Shown here: positions 1 through 8,251 of the stretch, one piece after another
Position numbering within the stretch: position 1 is the stretch's first letter
How the letters are laid out: each line of letters opens with the position of its first letter
NCBI GenBank assembly: GCA_003389325.1
Contig: QQVE01000010.1
Coordinates: 1-64,000, forward strand
Length of the DNA: 64,000 nt
Reading direction: 5' to 3'
Source: Planctomycetota bacterium
GTDB lineage: Bacteria > Planctomycetota > Planctomycetia > Pirellulales > PALSA-1355
Program-made: the position numbers and the translations under genes
Notes under the pieces: generated by a model
Told to the model about the DNA's origin: nothing
The model's input: only the letters and a program-made list of their open reading frames with translations
Databases searched by the model: none

Positions 1-69
1 GAGATGCCGCGGCGGGCGAACATGCTATCACAACTTTCCGGGGGCGATCCCGAGAAGCCGGCCAGCTAA
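1..69 (+). CDS. 3' end of an upstream gene, identity uncertain
   Basis: Only the last 22 codons are inside the window, in frame 1, ending at a TAA. The visible tail is polar and ends in GGDPEKPAS. In many bacteria the gene just before recR is ybaB, which encodes a small nucleoid-associated protein, and the LSQLSGG stretch is loosely like the C-terminus of that family. The tail is too short to prove this. It could equally be an unrelated gene. Confidence 0.3.
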   Translation, partial: EMPRRANMLSQLSGGDPEKPAS

Positions 70-133
70 GTGACGCGCCAAGCTCCCTTCGCTCCTGCGG
101 CCGCCATCGAGCCACCCTCAAGGGGCCCATGAC

Positions 134-727
134 TTGATCAGTGAGTCGGTAACCACGCTGGTCGACGAGCTTTCCAAGCTGCCCGGCATCGGCAAAAAAT
201 CGGCCGAGCGACTGGCCTATCATCTGTTGCGCGTCCACGAGTCGGAGGCACTGGCCCTGGCCGACGCGATTCGCAGCGTGAAGGAGAACGTTCGCTACTG
301 CCGCAGTTGCTATAATCTCACGGAGCACGACGAGTGTGAGATCTGTCGCGACTCGAAACGCGACACCACCCAGTTGTGTGTGGTGGAACAACCGCGGGAC
401 TTGATCGCGCTTGAGCAACCGGGCACTTATCGCGGGCTGTATCACGTGCTGCTGGGGCGAATCGCCCCGCTGGACGGAATCGGCCCGGAACACCTGACGA
501 TCGACGCCCTGGTCGAGCGCGTCCGCGGGGGCACGTTCAGCGAAGTGATCATGGCCACCAACCCGACGCTGGAGGGCGACGGCACGGCGCTGTATATATC
601 GAACTTGCTGGCGGACATGCCCGTGTCGATCACGCGGTTGGCGCGGGGCATTACGAGCGGGAGCGTGCTAGAATTTGCTAACAAGGAAATTCTGGCCGAT
701 GCCCTGGCGGGCCGCCAAAAACTGTAA
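134..727 (+). CDS. recR: Recombination protein RecR
   Basis: RecR works with RecF and RecO to load RecA on gapped single-stranded DNA. The 197-residue product has the normal family length and order. A helix-hairpin-helix lies at about residues 10-30 ([18 protein letters not shown]), a four-cysteine zinc site follows (C56, C59, C68, C71), and a Toprim domain runs from about 79 to 174, beginning LCVVEQPRD and including [11 protein letters not shown]. The start is TTG at 134, because an ATG at 129 is followed at once by a stop. rpoN follows 78 bases downstream on the same strand. Confidence 0.95.
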   Translation: MISESVTTLVDELSKLPGIGKKSAERLAYHLLRVHESEALALADAIRSVKENVRYCRSCYNLTEHDECEICRDSKRDTTQLCVVEQPRDLIALEQPGTYRGLYHVLLGRIAPLDGIGPEHLTIDALVERVRGGTFSEVIMATNPTLEGDGTALYISNLLADMPVSITRLARGITSGSVLEFANKEILADALAGRQKL

Positions 728-805
728 ACTAGAACGCGGGTGACGTGCCGCCCCGGCACCTCGCGCTCCATAGCGGAACACACGGCGACACAGACGTAAG
801 GCTTT

Positions 806-2338
806 ATGCGACTTTCATTCGGTCAAGAACTGCGGTTGGTTCAGAAGCAGGTGCTCGCACCGCGGATGATCCAGTCGATGGAGATCCTGCAACTGCCGAT
901 CATGGCCTTGCAGGAACGCATCGAGCAGGAGATCCAGGAAAACCCGGTCCTCGACCTGACCGAAGAGGACGCCGACCTGCCTGAGGAACCCGTCGAGGCC
1001 GAGAACCCCGACGCGCCATCGGAAGAAGAGCGCGAGCTGGTCGTCGACGAAGCCAAGAACAACGAGGACGATTTCGAGCGGCTGCTCAACATGGACGAGC
1101 AGTTCCCCGACCACTTCGAGGAGCGCTCGCGACCCTCGAGCACGCGGGTCGAGGAAGAGTCGGCCCGCAAGCACGACGCCATGGCCAACATGGTGGCCCG
1201 GCCGCAGTCGTTGCAGGACTACCTGCACGATCAACTGGGCTGGTTCAATCTCAGCCCCGAGTTGCGGGCCATGTGCGACCGCATCATCTACAACCTCGAC
1301 GCCAATGGCTACCTGCAGTCGCGGCTCGAGGATCTGATTGAACCGGATGCCCCGCCCGAGCAGCTTACGCTCGCGCGTCAGGCACTGTCGATCGTTCAGA
1401 AGCTCGATCCTCCTGGCGTGGCGGCGCGCGATCTGCGCGAGTGCCTGCTGCTGCAACTCACGCCGGGAATGCCGCACTACGAACAGCTCCAAACGTTGAT
1501 CTCGAATCACCTGGAAGACCTCGAGCACAACCGCCTGCCGGCCATCGAGCGCAAGACGGGCTATTCGATTGCCCTGATTCAGCAGACGCGCGAAGAGCTG
1601 CGCAAGCTGAATCCCAAACCCGGCGCGAGCTTTGGTGAAGCGTTCGTGCCCAACGTCACGCCCGACGTGTTCGTCGAGTTGGGCGACGACGGCAAATACC
1701 AGGTGCGGCTGGAAGACGGCCGGACGCCCACGCTGTATATCAGCCCGTATTACCGCAAACTGCTGACCACCGGCGAGGCGAACGCCGAGACGCGCGAGTA
1801 CATCAAGCGCAAGATTAACTCGGCGCAGTGGCTGATCGAATCGATCGAGCAGCGGCGCAACACGCTGTCGCGCGTGGCCCAGGCGATCGTCGACCACCAG
1901 ACCGAGTTTCTCGACAAGGGCCCCGAGGCGATCGAGCCCCTGAAAATGCAGCAGATTGCCGACAAGGTCGGCGTGCACGTCACGACCGTCAGCCGCGCCG
2001 TAGACGACAAGTGGATTCAGACGCCGCGCGGCATCTTTCCGCTGAAGCGTTTCTTCTGCGGCGGCACCGTCAGCGCCGACGGCGAGGAAGTCGCCTGGGA
2101 CACCGTGCGGTTGAAGCTGCAAGAGATCATCGACAACGAAAACAAGCAGCACCCCTTGAGCGACGACGAATTGGTCAAGGAACTGGCCAAGCACGGCCTG
2201 ACGGTCGCTCGGCGCACGGTCACTAAGTACCGCAAGGCGATGAACATCGCCAGCAGCCGCCAGCGCCGCGACTGGAGCGCGGTGGAAGACAGCGCGCAGC
2301 CCGTTGCAGGCACGAACGGCAAGCACGAAGGCAACTAG
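806..2338 (+). CDS. rpoN: RNA polymerase sigma-54 factor RpoN
   Basis: This is the alternative sigma factor that recognises -24/-12 promoters and needs AAA+ activators for open-complex formation. The 510-residue protein shows the glutamine-rich region I at the N-terminus (LSFGQELRLVQKQVLAP), an acidic region II at about 50-120, a core-binding domain, a helix-turn-helix near 375-395 (IADKVGVHVTTVSRAV), and the RpoN box ARRTVTKYRK near 468-477. The RpoN box differs slightly from the common ARRTVAKYRE. It sits close behind recR on the same strand. Genes of its regulon cannot be named from this window, since I saw no convincing -24/-12 promoter. Confidence 0.96.
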   Translation: MRLSFGQELRLVQKQVLAPRMIQSMEILQLPIMALQERIEQEIQENPVLDLTEEDADLPEEPVEAENPDAPSEEERELVVDEAKNNEDDFERLLNMDEQFPDHFEERSRPSSTRVEEESARKHDAMANMVARPQSLQDYLHDQLGWFNLSPELRAMCDRIIYNLDANGYLQSRLEDLIEPDAPPEQLTLARQALSIVQKLDPPGVAARDLRECLLLQLTPGMPHYEQLQTLISNHLEDLEHNRLPAIERKTGYSIALIQQTREELRKLNPKPGASFGEAFVPNVTPDVFVELGDDGKYQVRLEDGRTPTLYISPYYRKLLTTGEANAETREYIKRKINSAQWLIESIEQRRNTLSRVAQAIVDHQTEFLDKGPEAIEPLKMQQIADKVGVHVTTVSRAVDDKWIQTPRGIFPLKRFFCGGTVSADGEEVAWDTVRLKLQEIIDNENKQHPLSDDELVKELAKHGLTVARRTVTKYRKAMNIASSRQRRDWSAVEDSAQPVAGTNGKHEGN

Positions 2339-2353
2339 GTGGCCCACTCCGGC

Positions 2354-3070
2354 TTACGTCAGGTGGTCGACGTTGCTGAAGTCGATCCGCCGGCCGCGGC
2401 GTAGCTGCTCGCTCCGCCGGGCCTTGTCGATCTCCGTGGCCACGCTTTCTACGTTCTCGATGCCCGGCAGATGCAGTTGGGGATGCGTGCGATCGGCCGA
2501 CGAGATCGTGACGGTGCCCACGTTGACGACCCGCTCGACGAGGCCTTGCCGCCAGGTGACGTCGTGAATCTCGATCAACTCGATGCGGTCGGTGGTGCGC
2601 GTCATCACGCCGCGGCGATGATAGAACATGTGGTTGGTCAGCTTGTAGGAGATGCCCAGGCGTTTGGCGGCCAGCCGCAATCCGGCGAACAACCAGACCA
2701 GCAGAATCGATAGCAAGAGGAGCAGTTGCCACACGCCGGAGGCGAAACCGATGCCCAGCACCAGCAGCACGAGCGTGAGCAGGCCGCACCCCACGCCCAC
2801 GCCCAGCATGGCCTTCGGCGAGTAGGAGCCCTCCCACAGCGTCGTTTCGCTCACGTCACGGCGCAAACCGCGATCGCTGGTCGGTGCCGGGTCGGAGTCT
2901 GCATCAGGCCAGGGCTGGGCTTCGGTCGACGCCGCACGCTGCGGCTGGGTTGCCGATCCGCCCTGAGGTATTTGGGAGGTGTCCCCCTCGAACATCGGCA
3001 GCTTGGCCCCGCAGTGCTGGCAAAAAGAGGCACCTTCGGGGGCTTCCGCTTTGCACACCTGGCATTTCAT
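2354..3070 (-). CDS. Zinc-ribbon and bacterial PH-domain membrane protein
   Basis: The 238-residue product starts with a small zinc ribbon (C3, C6, C17, C20), followed by a low-complexity polar linker. Two closely spaced membrane segments lie at about residues 87-130 (GCGLLTLVLLVLGIGFA and LLLLLSILLVWLFAGLRL). The C-terminal part resembles a bacterial PH (bPH2/YdbT-like) domain, with YKLTNHMFYHRRGVM and RIELIEIHDV as typical stretches. Such proteins sit at the cytoplasmic face of the membrane, but their function is mostly unknown. It is convergent with rpoN and divergent from nrdR. The domain assignment is moderately secure. The biological role is not. Confidence 0.75.
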   Translation of the reverse strand: MKCQVCKAEAPEGASFCQHCGAKLPMFEGDTSQIPQGGSATQPQRAASTEAQPWPDADSDPAPTSDRGLRRDVSETTLWEGSYSPKAMLGVGVGCGLLTLVLLVLGIGFASGVWQLLLLLSILLVWLFAGLRLAAKRLGISYKLTNHMFYHRRGVMTRTTDRIELIEIHDVTWRQGLVERVVNVGTVTISSADRTHPQLHLPGIENVESVATEIDKARRSEQLRRGRRIDFSNVDHLT

Positions 3071-3132
3071 TGTAAGGCGTTCCTGACGTTGGATCCTTCG
3101 GTTCGTGCGAGCCGGTTGCTGTTGCGCGGCCC

Positions 3133-3138
3133 ATTATA
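3133..3138 (-). promoter_or_regulatory. Possible -10 box for the zinc-ribbon/PH gene
   Basis: Read on the minus strand this is a perfect TATAAT about 60 bases upstream of the start at 3070. The -35 region is poor, so this is only a candidate. Confidence 0.3.
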
Positions 3139-3267
3139 GCGCTCGGCCCGCTAGCCACACCAGCAGCAATCGCGCTGCGCGCATCTAAAGTGCATTCGTT
3201 GCCCGCGCAAGGATCTTTTCGGGCGGGTGCTATCCAAGACCGTATGGGTGTTGGCTGTCTGCGATCT

Positions 3268-3276
3268 TGGTATGAT
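3268..3276 (+). promoter_or_regulatory. Possible extended -10 promoter of nrdR
   Basis: TGGTATGAT is an extended -10 element 66 bases before the nrdR start. It overlaps the right arm of a 6-base inverted repeat, CCAAGA at 3234-3239 and TCTTGG at 3265-3270, which could be an operator. No classical NrdR box was seen. Confidence 0.4.
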
Positions 3277-3342
3277 AGAGAGGGTTAGGCTGGCCAATCC
3301 GCGTTCCAGCGGGCGAAGGGTCGTTCGTCCCCGGAGTGCTCC

Positions 3343-3957
3343 ATGAAGTGTCCCAATTGCGGTGTCGATAACGATCGCGTGATCGATTCGCGCGCCAGCC
3401 AGGACGGGTTCGCCATCCGCCGCCGTCGTGAATGCCTGGGCTGCCAATCGCGATACAACACCTACGAGCGCGTGGACGACCCGATCAAGTGCCCTTTCTG
3501 CCACGAGGGAAGCAACCGCGTGGTCGACAACGAGATGAGCGAAGGGGGCTTCGCCGTGCGCAGGCACCGAGAGTGCCTCTGCTGCCGGCGGCAGTACACG
3601 ACGTACGAACGCAGTGAAGAGCGCTCGATCAAGGTCGTCAAGAAGGACGGAACCCGCTGCCCCTTCGACCGGCAGAAGATCCGCATGGGGCTCGAGAAGG
3701 CTTGCTGGAAGCGGCCCATCAGCGACGAGCAGATCGAGAGCGTGGTCGTGGCAGTGGAACACGACGTGCATGCCCGCAGCGAGCCCGAAGTGCCCTCGAC
3801 GTTCCTAGGCGAGCTCGTGATGCAGCACCTGCGCAAGCTCGACCAGGTGGCTTTCGTCCGCTTCGCCAGCGTCTACCGCCAGTTTCAGGACGTGCAGGAT
3901 TTCGTCGACGAATTGGACGAAATCATGGCCCGGGCCAAGGTTTCGACGCCTGAATGA
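3343..3957 (+). CDS. nrdR: Transcriptional repressor NrdR with two zinc ribbons
   Basis: NrdR represses ribonucleotide reductase genes, sensing ATP and dATP through an ATP-cone domain. The family is normally about 150 residues with one N-terminal zinc ribbon. This protein has 204 residues because the ribbon occurs twice in tandem. The first (residues 1-45) uses C3, C6, C31 and C34. The second (48-92) uses C50, C53, C78 and C81. Both carry the family pattern of V-I/V-D, a (G)GFAI/VRRR/H-REC block and YERxxE. The ATP-cone follows at about 95-185 (VVKKDGTRCPFDRQKI). All eight cysteines are present, so both ribbons may bind zinc. No reductase gene lies nearby. Confidence 0.93.
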   Translation: MKCPNCGVDNDRVIDSRASQDGFAIRRRRECLGCQSRYNTYERVDDPIKCPFCHEGSNRVVDNEMSEGGFAVRRHRECLCCRRQYTTYERSEERSIKVVKKDGTRCPFDRQKIRMGLEKACWKRPISDEQIESVVVAVEHDVHARSEPEVPSTFLGELVMQHLRKLDQVAFVRFASVYRQFQDVQDFVDELDEIMARAKVSTPE

Positions 3958-3959
3958 CC

Positions 3960-3980
3960 GCAGCACCGGTGCCGTGCTGC
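3960..3980. terminator. Weak hairpin between convergent genes
   Basis: A 7-bp perfect stem (GCAGCAC / GTGCTGC, 7-base loop) lies in the 47-base gap between nrdR and the polyprenyl synthase gene. It has no T-run, so termination is uncertain. Confidence 0.3.
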
Positions 3981-4004
3981 TCTGGTGAGGCCCACCACTT
4001 TGCG

Positions 4005-5009
4005 TCAGTCCTGCCGGCTGACGACCAACTCGCAGAGCGTTGCCAGAATGTCTCGCGCGGGGCTGGGTGCCAGATGCTCGATGTCCCGCTTCGCTTGCGC
4101 GGCATAGTCCTGGGCCTTTTGCCGTGCATATTCTAAGGCATCGGACCGCTCGAGCCACAGGTTGACTTGGTTACGGTCGGCGCGGCTTTGCGAGGAAAGC
4201 AGCTCGATGACTTCCGCCCGCTCTCCCGCGCTTCGTTCGGCAAGTAGCCGAATGACCGGCAAGGTCAGCTTTTGCTTCTCCAAGTCCGTGCCCAGGCTCT
4301 TGCCCATAGAATCCTCGTCGCCGACCAGATCGAGCATGTCGTCGGCGATCTGGAAAGCGATGCCCAGATTGCGGCCGAAGCGATCCAGTGCGTCCGCGGT
4401 CTTTGCATCAGCGCCGGCATAGTGAGCGCCGAGCCGGCAACAACAGGCACACAACTCGGCCGTTTTGGCTTCGATGATCGAGAGGTACTCGGACTCGGAC
4501 AGTTCAAAGTTTCCGCGGCTGTGAATCTGCCGCAGCTCGCCAGCGCAGACAATGTTCGTGGCGCGGCCGATCGTCTGGCAGGCATAGGTCGTCTCGAGCG
4601 AGCTGGCCAGGTAGAAAGCATGGGTGAACAGGAAATCGCCAACCAGGACGCTGGCCTCATTGTCGCTGCGGGCGTTAACCGTTTCGACATGCCGCCGCAG
4701 GCTGGCTTCGTCCAACACGTCGTCGTGAACGAGCGTGGCCGTATGGATCATTTCCACCACGGCCGCCAGGACGACGTGGGCCTGATTAATGTTGCCGATG
4801 GCCTTGGCCGACAGTAGCAACAAGGCCGGTCGCAGCCGTTTGCCGCCCAGGCGGAATGCGTGCTTCACGAGGCCGTCGACAAACAGATGATCGCTCGAGA
4901 GCTCACGCCGCAGCAGATCTTCGGCGGCCGACAACTCCTCGGCGATGGGGGCGTACAGTCGCTTCCATTGGCGAGCTAGGGTGTCGCGCTCGCGGATCGC
5001 TTGCTTCAT
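4005..5009 (-). CDS. Long-chain polyprenyl diphosphate synthase
   Basis: This trans-prenyltransferase extends FPP or GGPP with isopentenyl diphosphate to make the side chain of menaquinone. It has 334 residues, the usual length. GGKRLRPALLLL is the substrate-binding motif. The first aspartate-rich motif is DDVLD (D96, D97, D100) and the second is DDMLD. The residue five positions before the first motif is alanine, which in this family fits long products (C35-C50). This agrees with the menaquinone genes mqnA and mqnC at 14-16 kb. moaC lies 54 bases upstream on the same strand, so the two may be co-transcribed. The exact chain length cannot be read from the sequence. Confidence 0.88.
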   Translation of the reverse strand: MKQAIRERDTLARQWKRLYAPIAEELSAAEDLLRRELSSDHLFVDGLVKHAFRLGGKRLRPALLLLSAKAIGNINQAHVVLAAVVEMIHTATLVHDDVLDEASLRRHVETVNARSDNEASVLVGDFLFTHAFYLASSLETTYACQTIGRATNIVCAGELRQIHSRGNFELSESEYLSIIEAKTAELCACCCRLGAHYAGADAKTADALDRFGRNLGIAFQIADDMLDLVGDEDSMGKSLGTDLEKQKLTLPVIRLLAERSAGERAEVIELLSSQSRADRNQVNLWLERSDALEYARQKAQDYAAQAKRDIEHLAPSPARDILATLCELVVSRQD

Positions 5010-5063
5010 TAATGAAGTTCCTTCCTAACCACCTTCTGGGCCTCCTTGGCCGCTGTCCGGCTC

Positions 5064-5540
5064 TCAGGTCCTGCGCCGGTAGTGTCCGCTCCGTCCGCCC
5101 GACTTTTCTTCGAGTTGAATTTGCTCGACGACCATGTCCCGGTCGACAGCCTTGCACATATCGTAAATCGTCAGTGCCGCCACGCTCACCGCCATGAGAG
5201 CCTCCATTTCGACGCCGGTGCGGGCCGTTGCCTTCGCCGTGGCCTCGATCACAACATGTTGAGCGTCGGGGAAGTCGAAGGCCAGTTCGACCGTGTCCAG
5301 GGGGACCTGGTGGCACAGCGGGATCAGGTTGCTCGTCTGCTTGGCAGCCATCACGGCGGCCAGCCGGGCCACTTCCAAGACGTCGCCCTTGGCCATCTCG
5401 CGATTCTGTAGAAGAGCCAGCGTCGCAGCCTGCATCCGCACGCTTCCCGAGGCTCGAGCCACGCGCTGGCTTACGTCCTTGTGGCCCACGTCCACCATCC
5501 GGCTGCCGCCGTCGGCGTCAAAATGGCTCAAATCGCTCAT
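5064..5540 (-). CDS. moaC: Cyclic pyranopterin monophosphate synthase MoaC
   Basis: MoaC makes cyclic pyranopterin monophosphate from the MoaA product in molybdenum cofactor synthesis. The 158-residue protein has the family landmarks: SHFDADGGSRMVDVGHKD at the N-terminus, NLIPLCHQVPLD, an EALMAVSVAALTIYDMCKAVD block with the catalytic region, and a GGRSGHYRR tail. The start chosen is the ATG at 5540, giving normal family length. The frame stays open about 66 codons upstream, but that stretch does not look like MoaC. No other moa gene is in the window. Confidence 0.93.
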   Translation of the reverse strand: MSDLSHFDADGGSRMVDVGHKDVSQRVARASGSVRMQAATLALLQNREMAKGDVLEVARLAAVMAAKQTSNLIPLCHQVPLDTVELAFDFPDAQHVVIEATAKATARTGVEMEALMAVSVAALTIYDMCKAVDRDMVVEQIQLEEKSGGRSGHYRRRT

Positions 5541-5646
5541 GGATCGCGTGCTGGTCCGCACTCTTCCCCTTGTGAGAACCGCAATTTGCGATCCCGTTTC
5601 ACATTTCTGCCACGAAAACTGGACGCAGAGGCGCAAGCCAGCCGCC

Positions 5647-5674
5647 ATTGTAGAATTGTGGCGGCTTCCGTCGA
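5647..5674 (-). promoter_or_regulatory. Possible promoter of moaC
   Basis: On the minus strand TCGACG, a 16-base spacer and TACAAT occur about 100 bases upstream of the moaC start. Both boxes match four or five of six consensus positions. Confidence 0.3.
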
Positions 5675-5739
5675 GGGGGGCCAGAACGCGGCTGCCGGCA
5701 GCGAGCTCTGTCGCGCAGAGCGTAGACGTGAGGCGCAAG

Positions 5740-5777
5740 AAAAGGCGTCAGGCGCCGCGAAGTGCCGCGCCTGACGC
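5740..5777 (-). terminator. Second of two tandem terminators
   Basis: A perfect 11-bp stem (GCGTCAGGCGC at 5745-5755 with its complement at 5767-5777) is followed on the minus strand by CCTTTTCTT. It lies just after the stronger terminator at 5779-5812. Confidence 0.5.
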
Positions 5778-5778
5778 G

Positions 5779-5812
5779 AAAAAAAAACCGTCGCGGGGGT
5801 CATCCGCGACGG
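5779..5812 (-). terminator. Rho-independent terminator of the HTH-receiver gene
   Basis: On the minus strand a 9-bp stem (CCGTCGCGG at 5788-5796 paired with 5804-5812, 7-base loop) is followed by nine T residues (5779-5787). It lies 56 bases after the stop of the gene at 5868-6440. Confidence 0.85.
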
Positions 5813-5867
5813 GTTGATCGCGAGTTGTTCGGTGGCCCCAGCGCCCCCGGCAAGCCTGTTCCCAGCC

Positions 5868-6440
5868 TCAGACGAGCTCTTTGCGAGCGCCGATCAAGGT
5901 GCGAATACGCTCGGCGAGCAGAGCCGCGTCGAAGGGCTTCTTGAACGTCTCGTTGATGCTCGAGCGATCGAAGCTGATCGAGCCGCCGTCATCCGGCAGC
6001 AGGGCGATCAGAATCGTCTCGGCATACTCGGGATTGCGACGCAGGTTCTGACAGATCTGCAGCGCCTCGACGCGGCCGATCGAGAAGTCCACGATGATGC
6101 AATCCGGGTGGAAGCTCTCGGCCTGGATGCCGGCTTCGAACCCGCTGGCCGCCACCGACACCTTGAAGGAGCGGTCCACGGGCAGCTTCTGTTTGAGATT
6201 TTCGATCAGCACCTGATCCTGGCCGACCAAGAGCACCTTGGCCATGGCTTCGTCTTCGAGGTCGCCCAGCGGCATGCCGTGCTCCTTCAGAAAACGGATC
6301 AGATACTCGCGGGGAATCCGGCGGTCCTGGCTGCCGGGGATGCGGTATCCCTTGAGCCGTCCGGAATCGAACCATTTACTTACCGTACGTGGGGCAACTT
6401 TACAGATCTTTGCGACCTGACCCGTTGTGAAGACCTTCAT
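5868..6440 (-). CDS. HTH and receiver-like domain regulatory protein
   Basis: The N-terminal 60 residues form an excisionase/MerR-like helix-turn-helix (TTGQVAKICKVAPRTVSKWF, then GRLKGYRIPGSQDRRIP), a DNA-binding type that uses a winged helix. The rest (about 68-185) folds like a response-regulator receiver. The likely phospho-acceptor is the aspartate in CIIVDFSIG, and the conserved lysine is in ETFKKPFD. The acidic pocket that normally reads V-D-D is LLVGQDQ here, so phosphorylation may be weak or absent. The order HTH first, receiver second is the reverse of common response regulators. No histidine kinase is nearby. Two terminators follow the gene. Confidence 0.8.
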   Translation of the reverse strand: MKVFTTGQVAKICKVAPRTVSKWFDSGRLKGYRIPGSQDRRIPREYLIRFLKEHGMPLGDLEDEAMAKVLLVGQDQVLIENLKQKLPVDRSFKVSVAASGFEAGIQAESFHPDCIIVDFSIGRVEALQICQNLRRNPEYAETILIALLPDDGGSISFDRSSINETFKKPFDAALLAERIRTLIGARKELV

Positions 6441-7274
6441 TACAGGCTCTCCAATTGACTCGCGCTGGTGTGGGAACTCGTCTCCGCGCTAACGCGGAGT
6501 TCGATCGCCCCTTGCTCACGGCTTTTTCGATCCTTCGGTCGGCTGTGGGGCAGCCGGCCCGCCGCGAGCGTTCTGGGTCGGGGCTTACGTGGTTAATCGC
6601 ATCTCCGTGGCGTGGTTCAGGTCCTTCTGATCCGAGCCTCGTTTAAGTCATCGGCAGGCTGGCGTATTCGAACGTCGACGAAAATCGGTAAACGGCAAAG
6701 TTTGCCTATCACCGGATTTCGCCGCCTTGAGCGAATCGTGCCGGCCTTATGCACGCGGCGGCAGGAGAGAACATGCGGGTGCAGCGCCCCGGTCCACGCG
6801 GACCGACCGCTGCATGCAAAGACGTTGAAGGCTTTGCGGCAGGTTCCCCCCTGCAGTTCGTTCCAAACAGGACTCGAAAGTCGCGATCGGAACAAACCTT
6901 CCGAAGATAGTTTTCGATTCACCGAGGGGGGCGACTTTAGAAACTTTCTCCTGTCGTAGCGGGCACTCCGATCTTGGCGCAGGTGCCGAACCTCCCGGTC
7001 CTCTCGACCAGGCAAGCCGCGGAGACGGCAAACCACTGTGTGGCTTGCTCTTAACGCTGGCGATTGTGGTGACGGTGCGGGTTGTCCCCGACGCCGGGAG
7101 CTAGGGAAATGAAGGTGCCCGGCGGCCTTTTATCCGGAGACGTGAACTCAACTCGACGTGCCGGCCGTATCGTTTATACGGATTTGCACGCCGCAAAGTT
7201 CTATTCGCCGGGGCTGCCGCCCTCTATTCCGGCGAGCAACCGCCGCAAAAAAGCAGCAGGAGCCAGCAAACGGA
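6441..7274. other. Gene-free region with several hairpins
   Basis: No open frame in these 834 bases has a convincing start, codon use or protein character. Perfect or near-perfect hairpins occur at 6482-6499 (7-bp stem, 4-base loop), 6694-6706 (GGCAAA/TTTGCC), 6780-6814 (7 bp outer plus 5 bp inner stem) and 7028-7048 (GCAAxCCAC / GTGGxTTGC, 3-base loop). A looser one is at 7206-7236. The first falls in the 5' leader of the HTH-receiver gene. The others could belong to one or more non-coding RNAs. I found no match to tRNA, tmRNA, RNase P RNA or SRP RNA signatures. Confidence 0.5.
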
Positions 7275-8141
7275 TCAGTGGGTGGACCGCTGTTCGACCG
7301 GATTTGCCAGCGTGCCGATGCCAGCGATCGATATCCGCACTTCGTCGCCTGCGGCCAGCGTAAAGTCGTCCGGCGGCACGATCCCGGTGCCCGTGAGTAA
7401 CACGACACCCTGCGGGAAGGAGTTGTCGCGCCCCAGCCATCCGACCAAGTCCTCGAAGCTGCGGGCCATCTGGGCCGCCGATGTCTCCCCCTGGAATACG
7501 ACCGCGTTGCCGCGCTGGACGACAAGCTCGATCTTCATCTGCTCACGCGCCGGCATCGCGTCTGCCAGCGTGATCCAAGGTCCGAGCCCACAGCAAGCGT
7601 CGTACACCTTGGCCTGCGGCAGATAGAGCGGATTCTCTCCCTCGATGTCGCGTGAGCTCATGTCGTTGCCGATCGTGTAGCCCACGATCTCGAGCCGACT
7701 GTTGAGCACCACGGCCAGTTCTGGCTCGGGGACGTTCCATTGGGCGTCCGAGCGGATGCGAACCGGCTGTCCTGGCCCCGCCACGCGGCCGGGAGTCGCC
7801 TTAAAGAACAATTCGGGACGCGGCGCCTCGTAGACTTGATCGTAGAAGACCGCCGCTCCCTGCGACTCCTCCATGCGCGCCGTCTGGCTACGCCGATACG
7901 TGACGCCGGCGGCCCAAACCTCGTGCTGGTCGATCGGGGCCAGCAGAGTCGTCGTATCAAGGCCCAGGTAGCGCGTGCCTTTATTCAACAGCGATCGCGC
8001 CGTCGCAGCCGGATCAGTCGACTCGAGAATCGCCGTCAGTGTCGGAAACTCCGGCGTCAATGCGAGAGCCGCGACCGAACTGCCTTCGACCAGGCCCACC
8101 GCTTCTTGTCCATCCGTCTGGCGGATACGGGCCAATTGCAT
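7275..8141 (-). CDS. Fumarylacetoacetate hydrolase family protein
   Basis: FAH-family enzymes cleave or hydrate 2-oxo or 2,4-dioxo acids with a bound divalent metal. The 288-residue protein has the family signature: HEVWAAGVTYRRS, a PEPELAVVL metal-binding E-x-E, and YTIGNDMSSRDIEGENPLYLPQAK. The C-terminal half includes FEDLVGWL and GTGIVPPDDF, typical of the sugar-acid subgroup. The ATG at 8141 is preferred because GTGGAG lies 7 bases upstream. A TTG 24 bases further up is possible. Next to sugar isomerase-like genes it may act on 2-keto-3-deoxy sugar acids. The substrate is inferred, not shown. Confidence 0.85.
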   Translation of the reverse strand: MQLARIRQTDGQEAVGLVEGSSVAALALTPEFPTLTAILESTDPAATARSLLNKGTRYLGLDTTTLLAPIDQHEVWAAGVTYRRSQTARMEESQGAAVFYDQVYEAPRPELFFKATPGRVAGPGQPVRIRSDAQWNVPEPELAVVLNSRLEIVGYTIGNDMSSRDIEGENPLYLPQAKVYDACCGLGPWITLADAMPAREQMKIELVVQRGNAVVFQGETSAAQMARSFEDLVGWLGRDNSFPQGVVLLTGTGIVPPDDFTLAAGDEVRISIAGIGTLANPVEQRSTH

Positions 8142-8251
8142 CGCCGCGCTCCACTTGCTAAACAACAGGTTTCTTTGCCAGGCAGCATTTTAGCCACCAG
8201 ACGATCGCCAACCACCGGCGTGCCGCTCAGAAACCGGAGAATCATACGACC

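Noticed and set aside
815..2347. Long open frame on the minus strand across rpoN
   Set aside because: It mirrors rpoN in a GC-rich genome and has no domain, start signal or codon bias of its own.
3071..3342. NrdR boxes near nrdR for autoregulation
   Set aside because: No match to the known palindromic NrdR box was found; only a short CCAAGA/TCTTGG repeat.
6617..7036. Possible minus-strand protein in the gene-free region
   Set aside because: It has no ribosome site, no recognisable domain, and hairpins that cut through it.
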